Assembly (NCBI RefSeq): GCF_039830135.1 | Contig: NZ_CP156081.1 | Coordinates: 3,396,001 to 3,460,000, forward strand | Direction of reading: 5' to 3' | Origin: Defluviimonas sp. SAOS-178_SWC | GTDB taxonomy: Bacteria > Pseudomonadota > Alphaproteobacteria > Rhodobacterales > Rhodobacteraceae | DNA length: 64,000 nt | Part shown: positions 1-8,372 of the stretch, piece after piece | How the letters are laid out: every line of letters starts with the position of its first letter | Numbering within the stretch: the stretch's first letter is position 1 | Translations under genes and position numbers: made by a program | The notes under the pieces: generated by a model | Told to the model about the DNA's origin: nothing | The model's input: only the letters and a program-made list of their open reading frames with translations | Database searches by the model: none

Positions 1-519
1 CCCGAGGGCCGCGACCAGCGCCTCGGCGGTGTCCCTGGCGACCTCGGCGACGTTCTTGGCCGCACCGGCGCGCACCTCTTCGATCCGCTTGGCGCTTTCG
101 GCCGCCTTCGCGGCGATCTCGGCATCCGCCTTGGCGGTCGCCTTGTCGAGGTCCTTCTGGATCTCGGCCCGCGCTTCGGCGACGATCTTGTTCGCCTCGG
201 CCCGCGCGTCGACCAGCGCCTGATTATAGGCCTTCTCGGCCTCCTCGGCCTTGAGCTTCAGCTCCTCGGCCGCGGCGATGTCGTTGGTGATCGTGCCCTG
301 ACGGTCGGCAATGATGCCGCCGATCCGGGGCAGCGCGATCCGCGACAGCACCAGATAGATCACGATCAGCGCCACCACGAGCCAGAAGATCTGGTTCGGG
401 AAGGTCGCGAAATCGAGCTGGGGCATGCCGACGGATTCGGCAGCGTGCCCCGCCGCCTCGGCTGCGTGGCCGGCGGCTTCGGTCGCCGTTTCGGCTACCT
501 CTTGCGTTGTGTTTGCCAT
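1..519 (-). CDS. atpF': F0F1 ATP synthase subunit b' (3' end outside window)
   Basis: Peripheral-stalk subunit b' of the proton-translocating ATP synthase. It anchors the F1 head to the membrane and pairs with subunit b. Reading down from ATG at 519, a short Ala/Glu-rich N-terminus (repeated AAGHAAE) is followed by one membrane segment (about residues 42-60, ending LVLSRIALP) and then a long charged Ala/Lys/Glu helix typical of the b/b' coiled-coil stalk. At least 173 codons are open and the stop lies beyond base 1. It sits directly after atpE, as in alphaproteobacterial F0 operons, where b' precedes b. The Ala-rich leader is longer than in many b' proteins. Confidence 0.93.
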   Translation of the reverse strand, partial: MANTTQEVAETATEAAGHAAEAAGHAAESVGMPQLDFATFPNQIFWLVVALIVIYLVLSRIALPRIGGIIADRQGTITNDIAAAEELKLKAEEAEKAYNQALVDARAEANKIVAEARAEIQKDLDKATAKADAEIAAKAAESAKRIEEVRAGAAKNVAEVARDTAEALVAALG

Positions 520-599
520 CTCGGCCCCCTCGAAACCCGGATTACATCCCGGACGGGCGCGCCTGCCCCCGTCCGGCCGTAAGGATGGTTCTCAAAGGC

Positions 600-836
600 T
601 CAGACGGCGAACATCAGCAGAAGCGCGACGAGGAACGAGAAGATCCCCAGCGCTTCGGCGAAGGCGATGCCGATGAACAGCGTCGCGGTCTGGCCGGCAG
701 CCGCCGACGGATTGCGGAGGGCGCCCGCGAGGAAGTTGCCGGCAACGTTGCCCACACCGACAGCAGCGCCACCCATGCCCATGCATGCGAGGCCAGCGCC
801 GATGTAAGCACCCATTTGTACGATATCGCCTTCCAT
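600..836 (-). CDS. atpE: F0F1 ATP synthase subunit c
   Basis: Proteolipid that forms the rotating c-ring and carries protons through F0. The 78-residue product has two membrane helices joined by the polar Arg-Asn-Pro loop (residues 41-43). The proton-binding carboxylate is Glu61 in FAEALGIF. An in-frame GTG at 845 would add three residues, but the Shine-Dalgarno AAGGAG at 845-850 overlaps that codon and is well spaced for ATG at 836, which also gives the family-typical start MEGDIVQMG. It lies between atpB and the b' gene, in the usual order. Confidence 0.97.
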   Translation of the reverse strand: MEGDIVQMGAYIGAGLACMGMGGAAVGVGNVAGNFLAGALRNPSAAAGQTATLFIGIAFAEALGIFSFLVALLLMFAV

Positions 837-885
837 GTTCGTCACTCCTTACGGTTGGAATTGGCTAGAATTGAGAACCCGACCC

Positions 886-1656
886 CTAGTGGTGCGGATG
901 CAGCGCATCCTTGAGGTAAACGCAGGTCAGGATGGTGAAGACGTAGGCCTGGATGAAGGCCACGAGAAGTTCGAGCCCGTACATCGCGGTGATCGCGAGG
1001 ATCGAGAGCGGCGTCACGGCAATCCCGACGCCCGAGATCAGAACGAGCGGCGCGAAGGCCGCGAAGACCTTGATCACGGCGTGACCGGCCATCATGTTGC
1101 CGGCAAGTCGGATCGAGTGGCTGACCGGCCGCACGAAGTAGGAAATCACCTCGATCAGCGCCAGGACCGGGCGCAGTGCAAGCGGCGCCGACGAGACCCA
1201 GAAGAGGCCGAGGAAGCTCGCCCCGTTCTTGACGAAACCGACGATGGTCACGGTCAGGAAGACCGCGATGGCAAGGATCGCGGTGACGGCGATATGGCTC
1301 GTCGGCGTGAACGCCTTGGGCAGCAGCCCGAGGAAGTTCGAAAAGACGATGAAGCAGAAGACCGTGAAGATATAGGGGAAGAACTTCAGCCCGTCCTTGC
1401 CGGCCACGTCCTCGACCATCTTGTGGATGAAGCCGTAGGCCATCTCGGCGATGGACTGGATGCGCGAGGGCACGATCGCCCGGCCACGGGTGCCGAGCAC
1501 GAAGAGCGCGATCACCGCGAGAACCGTCACCGCCATCCAGAGGGTCGCATTGGTGGGCGTGTACCAGGCCATGTGATCGCCGCCGAAGAGCGGTTTCACG
1601 ATGAACTGATCCATCGGGTGGAACGCCAGACCTTCGCTATGCTCTTCCGTCGCCAC
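886..1656 (-). CDS. atpB: F0F1 ATP synthase subunit a
   Basis: Membrane stator subunit a, which provides the half-channels that load and unload protons on the c-ring. The 256-residue product has five to six hydrophobic segments. The essential arginine is visible as Arg183 in [13 protein letters not shown], the family signature in the penultimate helix. The C-terminus is a short histidine tail. Length and motif are normal for the family. It starts 2 bases after the atpI stop codon, so the two are almost certainly co-transcribed, and atpE follows after about 50 bases. Confidence 0.97.
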   Translation of the reverse strand: MATEEHSEGLAFHPMDQFIVKPLFGGDHMAWYTPTNATLWMAVTVLAVIALFVLGTRGRAIVPSRIQSIAEMAYGFIHKMVEDVAGKDGLKFFPYIFTVFCFIVFSNFLGLLPKAFTPTSHIAVTAILAIAVFLTVTIVGFVKNGASFLGLFWVSSAPLALRPVLALIEVISYFVRPVSHSIRLAGNMMAGHAVIKVFAAFAPLVLISGVGIAVTPLSILAITAMYGLELLVAFIQAYVFTILTCVYLKDALHPHH

Positions 1657-1658
1657 GT

Positions 1659-1988
1659 CTATTCCCCTTCGTCCCGGGCGGACGGCTCCGCCCCTTTCTG
1701 GTCCTGGATCTCCTTGGCGGTGCGAAGCATCGTCTTCACGCCGGCCGCGAAGCCCAACAGTATGAACAGCACCAGGAAGACGGGCATGGTTCCGAAGAAC
1801 CAGTCGAGCCCGTATCCGATGCCGAAGCCGATCCCCAGTCCGGACACCAGCTCGATCACCATGCGCCAGCCCTGGCTGGCGGCCGAGTAATGCTCGTCGG
1901 CGCGGGGCTTCGGAGCACGGGCCTTCTTCGCCGCGGCGAGCTTTTCCTCCAGCGCCTTCAGACGCTTTGGATCGGGCTCGCCGGACAT
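1659..1988 (-). CDS. atpI: ATP synthase assembly protein AtpI
   Basis: Small membrane protein at the head of the F0 operon, thought to assist c-ring assembly (family knowledge). The 109-residue product has a charged Lys/Ala-rich N-terminus and two transmembrane helices. The first contains the Gly-repeat [13 protein letters not shown] (about residues 48-60) that marks the AtpI/Gene1 family, and the tail is acidic. The ORF is open further upstream, but ATG at 1988 is preceded by a GAGGGGG ribosome-binding site and by a good promoter at 2017-2045, so the longer reading is not credible. Confidence 0.93.
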   Translation of the reverse strand: MSGEPDPKRLKALEEKLAAAKKARAPKPRADEHYSAASQGWRMVIELVSGLGIGFGIGYGLDWFFGTMPVFLVLFILLGFAAGVKTMLRTAKEIQDQKGAEPSARDEGE

Positions 1989-2016
1989 GGATTGGCCCCC
2001 TCGGTCAGTCGCGGGA

Positions 2017-2045
2017 TAGCTACGGCGGGATGCGCCGCGAGTCAA
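2017..2045 (-). promoter_or_regulatory. Sigma70-type promoter of the F0 (atpIBEF') operon
   Basis: On the minus strand TTGACT (2045-2040) and TAGCTA (2022-2017) are separated by exactly 17 bases. Transcription would start near 2010, about 20 bases before the atpI start codon. An AT-rich stretch lies further upstream (about 2070-2105) in an otherwise GC-rich context. Called from sequence match only. Confidence 0.6.
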
Positions 2046-2269
2046 TGCGGGAATCGGATCAGGAAACGCAATACAAGTTATTGATATAGTTATATTTTGC
2101 GCAAACACACCCCGTAGAACGCATGCCCGCATTCGCGCGCCGGCGGTTATTTCGCACGCGCTGGCATATTCAACTTTCCGGTTGACCATCTTGCGGCGCG
2201 GCGGAATCCGACCCCGCGCCGGAAGGGCCCGCTTCCCCCGGCCCGCCGGCCCCGCTACACTTCGGCGCC

Positions 2270-2593
2270 ATGACCCTCGACGCGATCTTCGCAGCCCTCT
2301 CCGACCCGACCCGTCGGGCAATCCTGACCATGCTCCTCGAGGACGACATGGCCGTGACGGATGTCGCCGAACCGTTCGAAATGTCCCTTGCCGCCATTTC
2401 GAAACATCTGACGGTTCTCGCCGACGCCGGCCTGATCAGCCAGGAGAAGCGCGGACGGGTGAAGTGGTGCAAGCTCGAACCCGACGCGATGCGCGCCGCG
2501 ACCGTGTGGATCCAGGGCTTCGGCCAGTTCGACCCGCTGGACTTCGACGCCTTCGAACGCTTCCTCGCCACGGAACTTCCTAACCCGCCCTGA
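2270..2593 (+). CDS. ArsR/SmtB-family winged-helix repressor
   Basis: Probable DNA-binding repressor of 107 residues. It opens with the family hallmark of a helix followed by LSDPTRRAILTMLL (about residues 10-23). The winged helix-turn-helix is near residues 38-57 (MSLAAISKHLTVLADAGLI), followed by a basic wing (EKRGRVKWCKL). The metal-binding Cys motif of ArsR/CadC proteins is absent, so it resembles the SdpR-like subgroup that often controls START/AHSA1 genes. No such partner lies next to it. It stands alone, divergent from the atp operon across about 280 bases. Confidence 0.85.
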   Translation: MTLDAIFAALSDPTRRAILTMLLEDDMAVTDVAEPFEMSLAAISKHLTVLADAGLISQEKRGRVKWCKLEPDAMRAATVWIQGFGQFDPLDFDAFERFLATELPNPP

Positions 2594-2634
2594 TCCGAAG
2601 GAGCACGCTTTCCGCGCGCAAGCTGTTCCTCTCC

Positions 2635-2658
2635 CCCCTTTCGCCAGGGCGAAAGGGG
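2635..2658. repeat. Perfect inverted repeat downstream of the ArsR gene
   Basis: CCCCTTTCGCC (2635-2645) pairs with GGCGAAAGGGG (2648-2658). The 11-bp arms lie about 40 bases beyond the ArsR stop codon and before the convergent DMT gene. There is no T-run, so it is not a classical intrinsic terminator. It may still end or stabilise transcripts. Confidence 0.5.
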
Positions 2659-2711
2659 CTCGGGCCGCTTCGCGGGCAGTACTTGAAAACAGAAGGAGGG
2701 CTTCTTCTGTT

Positions 2712-2734
2712 CGGAAATACTCCCGCCGGAGGCA
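2712..2734 (+). repeat. Copy 1 of an interspersed 23-bp repeat
   Basis: The segment beginning CGGAAATA and ending CCCGCCGGAGGCA matches 43588-43610 at 21 of 23 positions. Both copies are intergenic and just downstream of genes. It looks like a short family of dispersed extragenic repeats; function unknown. Confidence 0.6.
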
Positions 2735-2795
2735 ACCCGCACGCAGTGCCAGAAGGCGTGCGCGCGGAACGCGCGCTCAACCGGATCGCGCCGGT

Positions 2796-3677
2796 TCAGC
2801 CCTCGTCGTTCAGAAGGAGGGCGAGCGCCAGCGCCGTCAGCCCGACCCCCGCGATGACCAGCGCCGCTGGCGCCGGCTGGCCAAGGGCGATCTGCCAGAG
2901 GATCACCCAGGACGGGGTGAGATAGGTGTAGGCCATCACCTTTGCCGAGGGCAGGCGCAACGTCGCGTATTGCAGAAGAACGAAGGTCGCCGCGCTGGCG
3001 AAGACCGCCGTATAGGCGAGCGTGATCCAGACGATCGCCGGCAGGGCCGCCCAGTCCGTGGTCCGGATCGCGTTCCAGCCAAAGAGGCTTGTCACCACGG
3101 CACCCGCCACGAGCATGCCGAATGTGAAATCGACGGGGTTCTCGCCCCGGTTCAGCTTGCGCACCAAGGGCGTGTAGACCGCATGCGCCACGCAGCCGAG
3201 GAAATAGACCGCCTCTCCCCGGCCGATCTCGAACCGCAAGAGCGTCTGCCAGTCGGCACGGAAGATCACCCAGAGCGCGCCGGCTGCCCCGATGGCGAGG
3301 GCCAGAGCGATGCGGGGCGTCGCCACCTGGCGCAGGAGGAGCCAGCCGAAGCCTGCCGAAAGGATCGGCGTCAGCGTGAAGACCGCCGCCGCCGAGACCG
3401 CCGGCGCGGTCTTCAGCCCCTCGAACATGAGGACGAAGTAGCTCGCGAAGATCGTGCCGAGAACGGCGTGGCGCCAGGGCGCCCGGAACGACCCGCGCGG
3501 CAGCCCCGTGGTCGCGAGCGCCACGCCGCCGATGATCGCCGCCGCGAAGACGAAGCGCAGGGCCGTGAACGCGACGGGCGAGATGGCGTTCGCCATGAGC
3601 ACCCCGAGCGAGAACGACCCCGCCACCAGCGCCGAGAAGAGGAGCATCGCCAGATGCCCCCGCGCGGCGTGACTCAT
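2796..3677 (-). CDS. DMT-superfamily (EamA-type) transporter
   Basis: Inner-membrane permease of the drug/metabolite transporter superfamily, probably exporting a small metabolite. The 293-residue product has about ten hydrophobic segments in two EamA halves, with family features such as FTALRFVFAA and a conserved SVLGT-like helix in each half. ATG at 3677 is preferred: a longer reading to 3710 would run into the preceding gene, and GGAG lies upstream of 3677. It starts 7 bases after the stop of a LysR-type regulator on the same strand, so the regulator and exporter are likely one unit. Substrate unknown. Confidence 0.85.
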   Translation of the reverse strand: MSHAARGHLAMLLFSALVAGSFSLGVLMANAISPVAFTALRFVFAAAIIGGVALATTGLPRGSFRAPWRHAVLGTIFASYFVLMFEGLKTAPAVSAAAVFTLTPILSAGFGWLLLRQVATPRIALALAIGAAGALWVIFRADWQTLLRFEIGRGEAVYFLGCVAHAVYTPLVRKLNRGENPVDFTFGMLVAGAVVTSLFGWNAIRTTDWAALPAIVWITLAYTAVFASAATFVLLQYATLRLPSAKVMAYTYLTPSWVILWQIALGQPAPAALVIAGVGLTALALALLLNDEG

Positions 3678-3684
3678 CGCCCGG

Positions 3685-4566
3685 TCACTCCATCCCGCAT
3701 TGCTGCGCATCCTCCTTCAGCGCCTTGAGGAAAAGCTGGATGCGCGGCGTGCGGTGCAGATCGACATGGGTGACGAGCCAAAGGGGCGTGTCCCAGTCCG
3801 GTCGGAGCGGCAGGGCCTCTCTCAGGCCCGGCAATCCGCGCGCGCCCAGAACCGGCAGGAAGCCGAGCCCCGCCCCCGCCATCACCGCCTCTCCCATGAC
3901 CCGCGCCTCGTTCGTGCGGAAGATGATCGCTTCGTCCGGCACCCTTGTGGCGAGCCAGCGGTGGAACCGCGCGCGGCTGTCGGGGTCCGAGGGGCCGACG
4001 AAGCGATGGTTCGGCAGGTCGTCCTCGTCCTTCGGAAGTCCGTGCCGAGCGATATAGCTGTCGGACGCGTACAGCCCGATCCGGTGGGTGCAGAGCGGCT
4101 GCACCACATTGTCGGGTTCCTGCGGCCGGCCGCCGGCGCGGATCGCCACATGCGCCTCGCCGTATTCCAGCCGGAAGAGCCGCGGGTCGCTGACATACCG
4201 GATCCGCAGCCCCGGATATTCGTGTTGCAGCCGCACCAGGGTCGGTGTGACGAGTTCCGAGAGGCCGGGCACCGACGTCACCACCAGTTCGCCCGAAATC
4301 TCGGTCGCCGTCCCGGTGATCCGGGCGGCGAGATGGGCGAACTGATCCTCCGTCGCCTGGGCGACCTTCAGAAGCTCTTGGCCGGCCTCCGTGGCGGTAT
4401 ACCCACGCGGATGGCGCTGAAAGAGCTTCACCCCGAGACGCCCCTCCAGCGCGTCGATATGGCGGATCACGGTGGCGTGGTGGACGCCGAGCACCTCGGC
4501 CGCGCCCGAAACGGTCCCGATCCGCGCGACCTGGAAGGCGGTTCTGATCTCGTCCCAGTTCTCCAT
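3685..4566 (-). CDS. LysR-family transcriptional regulator
   Basis: 293-residue LysR-type regulator. The N-terminal helix-turn-helix is about residues 5-65 (VARIGTVSGAAEVLGVHHATVIRHIDAL-type sequence, then EGRLGVKLFQR). A co-inducer-binding domain follows (ITGTATEISGELVVTSVPG onward). ATG at 4566 (MENWDEI) is chosen over the more distal start at 4599 because it sits behind an AAGGGGA site and at the family-normal distance from the HTH. It is directly followed on the same strand by the DMT transporter, the likely target. The effector cannot be predicted. Confidence 0.9.
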   Translation of the reverse strand: MENWDEIRTAFQVARIGTVSGAAEVLGVHHATVIRHIDALEGRLGVKLFQRHPRGYTATEAGQELLKVAQATEDQFAHLAARITGTATEISGELVVTSVPGLSELVTPTLVRLQHEYPGLRIRYVSDPRLFRLEYGEAHVAIRAGGRPQEPDNVVQPLCTHRIGLYASDSYIARHGLPKDEDDLPNHRFVGPSDPDSRARFHRWLATRVPDEAIIFRTNEARVMGEAVMAGAGLGFLPVLGARGLPGLREALPLRPDWDTPLWLVTHVDLHRTPRIQLFLKALKEDAQQCGME

Positions 4567-4774
4567 CCGGTATCCCCTTGGATTCTCACGAAATGTCACG
4601 AACGCATCACGACAATTTAATGTGCGCCAGCGAACAGATGCCCAACCAAATTGCCAGTTTTCCCAAACTATTCAACACCCATCTCTTCGCTACCGGCGCC
4701 GGTTCCGCTCCCTGGATCGTCGCCGGGCCGGCGCCCAATACCGGGCTTCCGCCCCTGACATGAAAGGACAGACC

Positions 4775-5050
4775 ATGACCAAGAACCTCGCCCTCTCCGC
4801 CGTCGCGCTTCTCGTCGCCGCGCCCGCTTTCGCCAGCCCGACGCAGCTTGAGCTTTCGGCCGGCGTCGAACCGGGCGTCTACACAGTCGCGCAGGCCGGC
4901 GAGATTGCCTCGGCCGAAAGCACCGCGGACGCAGCCCGGTTGCGCGCCTTCTTCGCCGACCAGAACACCGGCGACGTGAGCCGCAATGCCGTCTCGGTGG
5001 GTGTCGCTTCGGATGCCGGCGAGCGCCTCGGCGGTTCCGATCGCCGTTGA
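4775..5050 (+). CDS. Small secreted protein of unknown function
   Basis: 91-residue protein with a clear Sec signal peptide (MTKNLALSAVALLVAAPAFA, cleavage after AFA at residue 20) and a short acidic/Ala-rich mature part without cysteines. I do not recognise a family. ATG at 4775 follows AAGGACAG and is preferred to ATG 4760, which lacks a site. It stands alone and is followed at once by a strong intrinsic terminator, so it is probably monocistronic. GC-rich third positions support coding. Expected location: periplasm. Confidence 0.65.
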   Translation: MTKNLALSAVALLVAAPAFASPTQLELSAGVEPGVYTVAQAGEIASAESTADAARLRAFFADQNTGDVSRNAVSVGVASDAGERLGGSDRR

Positions 5051-5079
5051 TCCGGACATCTGGGCTTCAACAGCCCCAA

Positions 5080-5109
5080 GGCGCGCGGCCCCAACCGCGC
5101 GCCTTTTTT
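5080..5109 (+). terminator. Rho-independent terminator
   Basis: Perfect 9-bp stem GGCGCGCGG (5080-5088) / CCGCGCGCC (5095-5103) with a 6-base loop, followed by six T. It ends the small secreted-protein gene. Confidence 0.88.
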
Positions 5110-5136
5110 CATGCCACGTCGCTCACTGTTCTTCTA

Positions 5137-5195
5137 CGCACATATCCTGTTCTCTATGCCGGACTATGATTATCTGCGCACATATCTATTTTCTC
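5137..5195 (+). promoter_or_regulatory. Tandem repeats upstream of azoR
   Basis: CGCACATATC followed by a T-rich TTCTC segment occurs twice, at 5137-5154 and 5177-5195, exactly 40 bases apart in the short AT-richer region before the azoreductase start codon. The spacing is close to four helical turns. This suggests two regulator-binding sites flanking or overlapping the promoter. Inference only. Confidence 0.4.
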
Positions 5196-5222
5196 GACAT
5201 ACCCATCACAAAGGACCCTGTC

Positions 5223-5813
5223 ATGACCCGCATCCTCCGCATCGAAACCTCGATCAAGGGCGAGGCTTCCGTGTCGCGCAAGCTCACCGATCGTCTTCTG
5301 TCCCGTCTCACAACCGCGCATCCCGGCGCGAAGGTGACCGAGCGCGATCTCTCGCAAGGCGTGCCCGCGATCGACGCCGCCTGGATCGGCGCGGTCTTCA
5401 CCCCGGCCAGCGACCGGACATCGGAGCAAGCGCAGATCGCCGCCTATTCGGACCGGCTGCTCGACGAGGTGAAGGCGGCCGACATCCTCGTCATCGCGCT
5501 TCCGGTTTACAACTTCGGCGTCCCGGCGCAGCTGAAAAGCTGGATCGACCACCTTGCCCGCAAGGGTGAGACATTCGTCTATACCGACAAGGGTCCCGAA
5601 GGGCTCCTGAAGAACAAGCGCGCCATCGTCGCGCTCTCGTCCGACGGCACCCGGATCGGGTCCGAGATCGACTTCGCCTCGGGCTACCTGCGCCACATGC
5701 TCGGCTTCTTCGGCATCACCGATGTCGAATTCGTCGCCGCCGACGCGATGGTCTTCGACCCCGAAAAGACGCTGAAGGCCGCCGAAGCCCAGGTCGACGC
5801 CCTCGCGGCCTAA
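5223..5813 (+). CDS. azoR: FMN-dependent NADH-azoreductase
   Basis: Flavodoxin-fold oxidoreductase (AzoR/AcpD family) that reduces azo compounds and quinones with NAD(P)H; cytosolic and usually dimeric. The 196-residue product starts ILRIETSIKGEASVSRKLTD, the FMN-phosphate loop. It also has the family segments LVIALPVYNFGVPAQLKSWID (about residues 90-110) and the loop around LSSDGT. Length is normal. ATG at 5223 is used; longer readings cross the upstream regulatory repeats. It is bracketed by terminators and thus monocistronic. Confidence 0.93.
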   Translation: MTRILRIETSIKGEASVSRKLTDRLLSRLTTAHPGAKVTERDLSQGVPAIDAAWIGAVFTPASDRTSEQAQIAAYSDRLLDEVKAADILVIALPVYNFGVPAQLKSWIDHLARKGETFVYTDKGPEGLLKNKRAIVALSSDGTRIGSEIDFASGYLRHMLGFFGITDVEFVAADAMVFDPEKTLKAAEAQVDALAA

Positions 5814-5850
5814 GTTCGAGGCAAGACGAAGCCGCTTTCGCCGTGACAAC

Positions 5851-5877
5851 GGGACCCCGATCCGGGGTCCCTTTTTT
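5851..5877 (+). terminator. Rho-independent terminator of azoR
   Basis: GGGACCCC (5851-5858) pairs with GGGGTCCC (5864-5871) around a GATCC loop, followed by six T. Confidence 0.9.
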
Positions 5878-5925
5878 CATCCGCCGCGCCGACCAGCGCA
5901 GGCCGCGATTGTCGCCCGATCCGGG

Positions 5926-6534
5926 CTAGGGCTGAACCACCGTCAACCCGAGCAGCCGCCAGCTCTGCATGCCGCCCCGGTAGTAGCGGATGCGCTCGGC
6001 CGGATAGCCGAGGCCGATCATGACCCGGATCGCCGAAGGCGACTGGCCGCACCAGAGCCCGTTGCAGAAAAGCGCGACCTCCTTCGCCTCCGTGCAGTCC
6101 CAGCCGTCGAAATCGGGCTCGCAGCCAAGGTCGCCGAGACGGTCGGCGATCTCGGTATAGGGAATGTTGATCGCGCCGGGGATCGTGCCGCCCTTGAACC
6201 AGTCCTGCGTGCGGCTGTCGATCACCACGGCGCCGCCTTCGAGAAGATCGAGAAGCTCCAGCTCCCCGATCGGCGTCACGCCCTCGGCGGGCACCATCGG
6301 CTGGATGCAGAAGGGCGGGCAGTCGCGCGACGTCCTCGCCCAGTCGCCCTGCAGAAACGCGTCGGGGTTCTGATCGCGGCGGATCTCGACCGGCCCGTCC
6401 GGGGTCTGGATCGTCACCACCGGACGATCCGGCGCGATCCCCACCCGGGGTGCCTCGGCCAGCGTGGGTCCGACTGCGGACAGGCACAGGATCAGCGCGC
6501 TCAGGCCGCGGCAGAGCAGAGTACGGATCGTCAT
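5926..6534 (-). CDS. Secreted rhodanese-domain protein
   Basis: Sulfur-transfer (rhodanese-like) protein predicted to be periplasmic. The signal peptide spans about residues 1-26 (ending GPTLAEA). The rhodanese fold runs from about residue 85 to the end, with VVIDSRTQDWFKGGTIPGA (CH2A-like motif) and YYRGGMQSW near the C-terminus. The active-site loop reads FCNGLWCGQS, so Cys157 would be the nucleophile and Cys162 lies within the loop. Four further cysteines are at about 72, 76, 138 and 147. ATG at 6534 follows AGGGAGA. It is a lone gene convergent with azoR. Sulfur donor unknown. Confidence 0.82.
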   Translation of the reverse strand: MTIRTLLCRGLSALILCLSAVGPTLAEAPRVGIAPDRPVVTIQTPDGPVEIRRDQNPDAFLQGDWARTSRDCPPFCIQPMVPAEGVTPIGELELLDLLEGGAVVIDSRTQDWFKGGTIPGAINIPYTEIADRLGDLGCEPDFDGWDCTEAKEVALFCNGLWCGQSPSAIRVMIGLGYPAERIRYYRGGMQSWRLLGLTVVQP

Positions 6535-6845
6535 GGCATTCTCCCTCTCAGCCGCAGTCCGAACGCTCCCATCCTGTCGACCGGCCGCGTCGGGGGCAAC
6601 CCGCGAGGGGGCCCTCGGGTGCGCGACCGATCGTCCGCCACCGCGTGGCATACCGTAACCCCGGCTTGACTCCGCAAGCCCCCTCGCCTAGACGGACGGC
6701 ATTCCGGAAGTTCGTTCGCTTCCGGTCCCCGAAGGTCAGGGGATCGCCATCCGTCAGCGCGTCGCGCCCACGGGTGCGTTTTGCGTTTGGGCGGTCCCGT
6801 GCCTATCTCGGGGCCAGAGAAGTCAACCGGCCAAGGAGGGCCCAT
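6535..6845. other. Intergenic region between rhodanese gene and ffh
   Basis: 311 bases without a convincing gene. It holds the minus-strand start region of the rhodanese gene, a candidate ffh promoter at 6666-6694, and an ffh ribosome-binding site (AAGGAGG) just before 6846. I looked for an SRP RNA hairpin next to ffh and saw none. Confidence 0.6.
6666..6694 (+). promoter_or_regulatory. Candidate sigma70 promoter of ffh
   Basis: TTGACT (6666-6671) and TAGACG (6689-6694) with a 17-base spacer. A start near 6701 would give a leader of about 145 bases before the ffh ATG. Confidence 0.5.
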
Positions 6846-8372
6846 ATGTTCGAGAACCTGTCAGAACGCCTTGGCGGCGTCTTCGACCGGCTGACGAAAC
6901 AGGGCGCCCTGTCGGAAGAGGACGTCAAGACCGCGCTGCGCGAGGTTCGTGTCGCACTTCTGGAAGCCGACGTCTCGCTGCCCGTCGCCCGCGATTTCGT
7001 GAAGGCGGTGGAGGCGAAGGCCACCGGCCAGGCGGTGACCAAATCCGTCACGCCGGGCCAGCAGGTGGTCAAGATCGTCCATGACGCGCTCGTCGACGTG
7101 CTGCGCGGCGCCGAAGACCCCGGCGCGCTGAAGATCGACAACCCGCCCGCGCCGATCCTGATGGTCGGCCTTCAGGGCGGCGGCAAGACGACGACCACCG
7201 CCAAGATCGCCAAGCGCCTGAAGGAGCGCGAGAAGAAGCGCGTCCTCATGGCCTCGCTCGACACCAACCGCCCGGCGGCGATGGAACAGCTCGCCATCCT
7301 CGGCAGCCAGATCGGCGTCGACACGCTGCCGATCGTGAAGGGCGAAAGTGCGGTGCAGATCGCCAGGCGCGCCAAGCAGCAGGCGACGCTCGGCGGCTAC
7401 GACGTCTACATGCTCGACACCGCCGGCCGGTTGCAGATCGACGCGGTGCTGATGGACGAGGTCGCGCAGGTCCGCGACGTCGCCAAGCCCCGCGAGACGC
7501 TTCTCGTCGTCGACGGCCTCACCGGCCAGGTCGCGGTCGAGGTGGCCGAGGAATTCGACGCCAAGGTCGGCATCACCGGCGTCGTCCTCACCCGGATGGA
7601 CGGCGACGGGCGCGGCGGCGCCGCCCTTTCGATGCGCGCCGTCACCGGCAAGCCGATCCGCTTCGTCGGCCTCGGCGAGAAGATGGACGCGCTTGAGACC
7701 TTCGAGGCAGAGCGCATCGCCGGCCGCATCCTCGGCATGGGTGACATCGTCGCCCTTGTCGAAAAGGCGCAGGAGACGCTGGAGGCCGAGCAGGCCGAGC
7801 GCATGATGAAAAGGTTCCAGAAGGGCCTCTTCAACATGAACGACCTCAGGGGTCAGCTTGAGCAGATGCTGAAGATGGGCGGCATGCAGGGCATCATGGG
7901 CATGATGCCGGGCATGGGGAAACTGTCGAAGCAGATGGACGATGCGGGCTTCGACGATTCTGTGCTGCGCCGCCAGATCGCGCTCATCAACTCGATGACC
8001 AAGAAGGAACGCGCCAATCCCGACCTTCTCCAGGCCAGCCGCAAGAAGCGCATCGCGGCCGGTGCCGGGCTCGAGGTCTCGGAACTCAACAAGCTTCTGA
8101 AGATGCACCGCCAGATGGCGGACATGATGAAGAAGATGGGCAAGATGGGTAAGGGCGGTATGCTGAAACAGGCCATGAAGGGCATGTTCGGCAAAGGTGG
8201 CGGCATGCCGGACATGAACGACCCGAAGGCGATGGAGGAAGCGGCCAAGGCGATGGGCGCGAAACTGCCCGGCGGCATGGGCGGCATGGGCGGCGGCCTT
8301 CCCGGCGGCCTCGGCGGTCTCAACCTGCCGGGTGGGCTCTCCGGCCTCGGCGGATTCGGCAAGAAAAAGTGA
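6846..8372 (+). CDS. ffh: Signal recognition particle protein Ffh
   Basis: SRP54 GTPase that binds signal peptides emerging from the ribosome and delivers them to FtsY. The 508-residue product has the N domain (1-90), the G domain with P-loop GLQGGGKTTTTAK (108-120), DTAGR, and TRMDGDGRGG. A methionine-rich M domain follows (about 320-470, with repeated GGMQGIMGMMPGMGK-like segments). The C-terminal tail is glycine/leucine-rich and ends in Lys. ATG at 6846 follows AAGGAGG. The next gene overlaps its stop codon by 4 bases. Confidence 0.98.
   Translation: MFENLSERLGGVFDRLTKQGALSEEDVKTALREVRVALLEADVSLPVARDFVKAVEAKATGQAVTKSVTPGQQVVKIVHDALVDVLRGAEDPGALKIDNPPAPILMVGLQGGGKTTTTAKIAKRLKEREKKRVLMASLDTNRPAAMEQLAILGSQIGVDTLPIVKGESAVQIARRAKQQATLGGYDVYMLDTAGRLQIDAVLMDEVAQVRDVAKPRETLLVVDGLTGQVAVEVAEEFDAKVGITGVVLTRMDGDGRGGAALSMRAVTGKPIRFVGLGEKMDALETFEAERIAGRILGMGDIVALVEKAQETLEAEQAERMMKRFQKGLFNMNDLRGQLEQMLKMGGMQGIMGMMPGMGKLSKQMDDAGFDDSVLRRQIALINSMTKKERANPDLLQASRKKRIAAGAGLEVSELNKLLKMHRQMADMMKKMGKMGKGGMLKQAMKGMFGKGGGMPDMNDPKAMEEAAKAMGAKLPGGMGGMGGGLPGGLGGLNLPGGLSGLGGFGKKK

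Noticed and set aside
6535..6845. 4.5S/SRP RNA gene next to ffh
   Set aside because: No long hairpin with the conserved GGAA tetraloop and asymmetric loop could be found by eye.
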